In this document: one piece after another, positions 63,384 through 64,000 of the stretch
How the letters are laid out: the number at the start of each line of letters is the position of its first letter
Numbering within the stretch: position 1 is the stretch's first letter
Assembly (NCBI RefSeq): GCF_000374565.1
Contig: NZ_KB894690.1
Span: 86,820-150,819, forward strand
Reading direction: 5' to 3'
Length of the DNA: 64,000 bases
Source: Siminovitchia fordii DSM 16014 = CIP 108821
GTDB lineage: Bacteria > Bacillota > Bacilli > Bacillales > Bacillaceae_C
Position numbers and translations under genes: made by a program
Notes under the pieces: model-generated
Told to the model about the DNA's origin: nothing
The model's database searches: none
What the model saw: the letters and a program-made list of their open reading frames with translations, nothing else

Positions 63384-64000
63384 ATGAAAAGAATTCTTTC
63401 GGTTTTGTTAATTTTTGCATTAACATTCCTATCGATTTTTCCTTCGGTGCCAACTGTTTTTGCAGAAGCTAAAGAAGATGAGGTATATGCCGACGGGGAA
63501 TATAACCTGCCTTTTCAAGTATGGAAAGATAATGCAGATAGTCCATCTGTAGCAGATGAATATTTTGAAAAGCCAGCTAAACTGATTGTTGAAAATGGCG
63601 AGTATACAGTCCAGGCGACATTAAAGAACAGTTCGTGGTGGCAGTATTTCAAGGTACAATCAGGTAATGATTTTGTTGATGTGACCACAGTTAGTGATGA
63701 GAATGATAAAAGAGTTGTTCAGTTTAAAGTGGATGATCTTGATCAAATCCTAAATGCCAAAGTGCATATTATTGTTCCACTCATTAATTACGATAATCAA
63801 TATGACATCCGCTTTAAATTTGATACAAGTGAAATCCCATTAGCTTCTCAACCAGGCGACAATGAAAATGGTGAGGAAGGGGAAAATCCGAATAATGGCC
63901 AAACACCTGAGGAAGGTTCAGGATCTGAAGGTGGACAGCAAGAAAACGGTGGAGATGAACAGGATCCAGGAAACGAGGACGGCTCTGCTGAGGAAAATGG
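63384..64000 (+). CDS. Third NEAT-domain surface protein, 3' end beyond window
   Basis: The frame is open from ATG 63384 (AAAGGGGTGC upstream) to the window end, 205 residues. Signal peptide ending near VFAEA, then a NEAT domain: YADGEYNLPFQVWKDNADSP, SVADEYFEKPAKLIVENGEY, SSWWQYFKVQ, and heme motif INYDNQYDIRFKFD (YDNQY). It is very similar in pattern to the preceding IsdC-like protein, suggesting duplication. An acidic Gly/Glu/Asn-rich linker begins about residue 155 and continues, so more NEAT domains or a sorting signal probably follow outside. Confidence 0.88.
   Translation, partial: MKRILSVLLIFALTFLSIFPSVPTVFAEAKEDEVYADGEYNLPFQVWKDNADSPSVADEYFEKPAKLIVENGEYTVQATLKNSSWWQYFKVQSGNDFVDVTTVSDENDKRVVQFKVDDLDQILNAKVHIIVPLINYDNQYDIRFKFDTSEIPLASQPGDNENGEEGENPNNGQTPEEGSGSEGGQQENGGDEQDPGNEDGSAEEN

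Overview
The window looks like chromosomal DNA of an endospore-forming Bacillaceae (Bacillus sensu lato, low-to-moderate GC). The reasons are AGGAGG-type ribosome binding sites with frequent TTG/GTG starts, two S-box (SAM-I) riboswitches, a Spo0E-type phosphatase gene, a perfect CcpA cre site, Fur boxes, a seven-gene Mrp antiporter operon and a pspA-ydjGHI operon ordered as in B. subtilis. No rRNA, tRNA, prophage, IS element or CRISPR array was recognised.

Layout. 1-5.4 kb: a partial nitronate monooxygenase (-), threonine aldolase, a small protein plus O-methyltransferase pair behind two GTATAC palindromes, an MFS transporter and two unknown genes. 5.4-13.5 kb: tandem S-box riboswitches in front of a tightly packed seven-gene operon. 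It encodes a MetY/CoA-binding-domain fusion, a SsuABC-type ABC importer, an AMP-forming acyl-CoA ligase, an isochorismatase-fold protein and free-methionine-(R)-sulfoxide reductase, and ends at a strong terminator. I read it as a sulfur/methionine acquisition and repair operon whose substrate is not evident; it is the best candidate here for an undescribed pathway. 13.6-20.6 kb: an LLM flavin monooxygenase, a multidrug-type MFS pump, and a two-component system followed by an HtrA-like protease. The last two share the same promoter layout.

20.9-34.1 kb: an AtoE-type fatty-acid transporter, a broken amidohydrolase, a short Spo0E-like gene, MarR plus an MFS gene cut by an in-frame TAG, YbaK-type deacylase, an amino-acid permease under a cre site, gene remnants, a membrane protein, an ABC-F protein, another MFS and a vWA lipoprotein. 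34.2-34.9 kb: a tandem array of about 31 units of 20-21 bp. 35-39.7 kb: an NCS2 purine permease divergent from a Rieske oxygenase across a PurR-like inverted box pair, then a Gly-rich 84-aa protein flanked by two copies of a degenerate intergenic repeat, then a Zn-protease-like protein.

39.9-46.4 kb: GNAT, a methyltransferase, a VanRS-VanY module without vanHAX, an AI-2E-family membrane protein and a KdpD-type universal stress protein. 46.9-54.4 kb: mrpABCDEFG and a YtcJ-like amidohydrolase. 54.6-58.3 kb: pspA-ydjGHI behind a SigW-like promoter. 58.3-64 kb: a Fur-controlled divergent heme-uptake (Isd) locus, with isdG, ATPase, permease and heme-binding lipoprotein on the minus strand and at least three NEAT-domain surface proteins on the plus strand. 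The last of these runs off the window.

Coordinates were read by eye; starts were chosen by Shine-Dalgarno (SD) position and family length. Functional names rest on recalled family motifs, not database searches.
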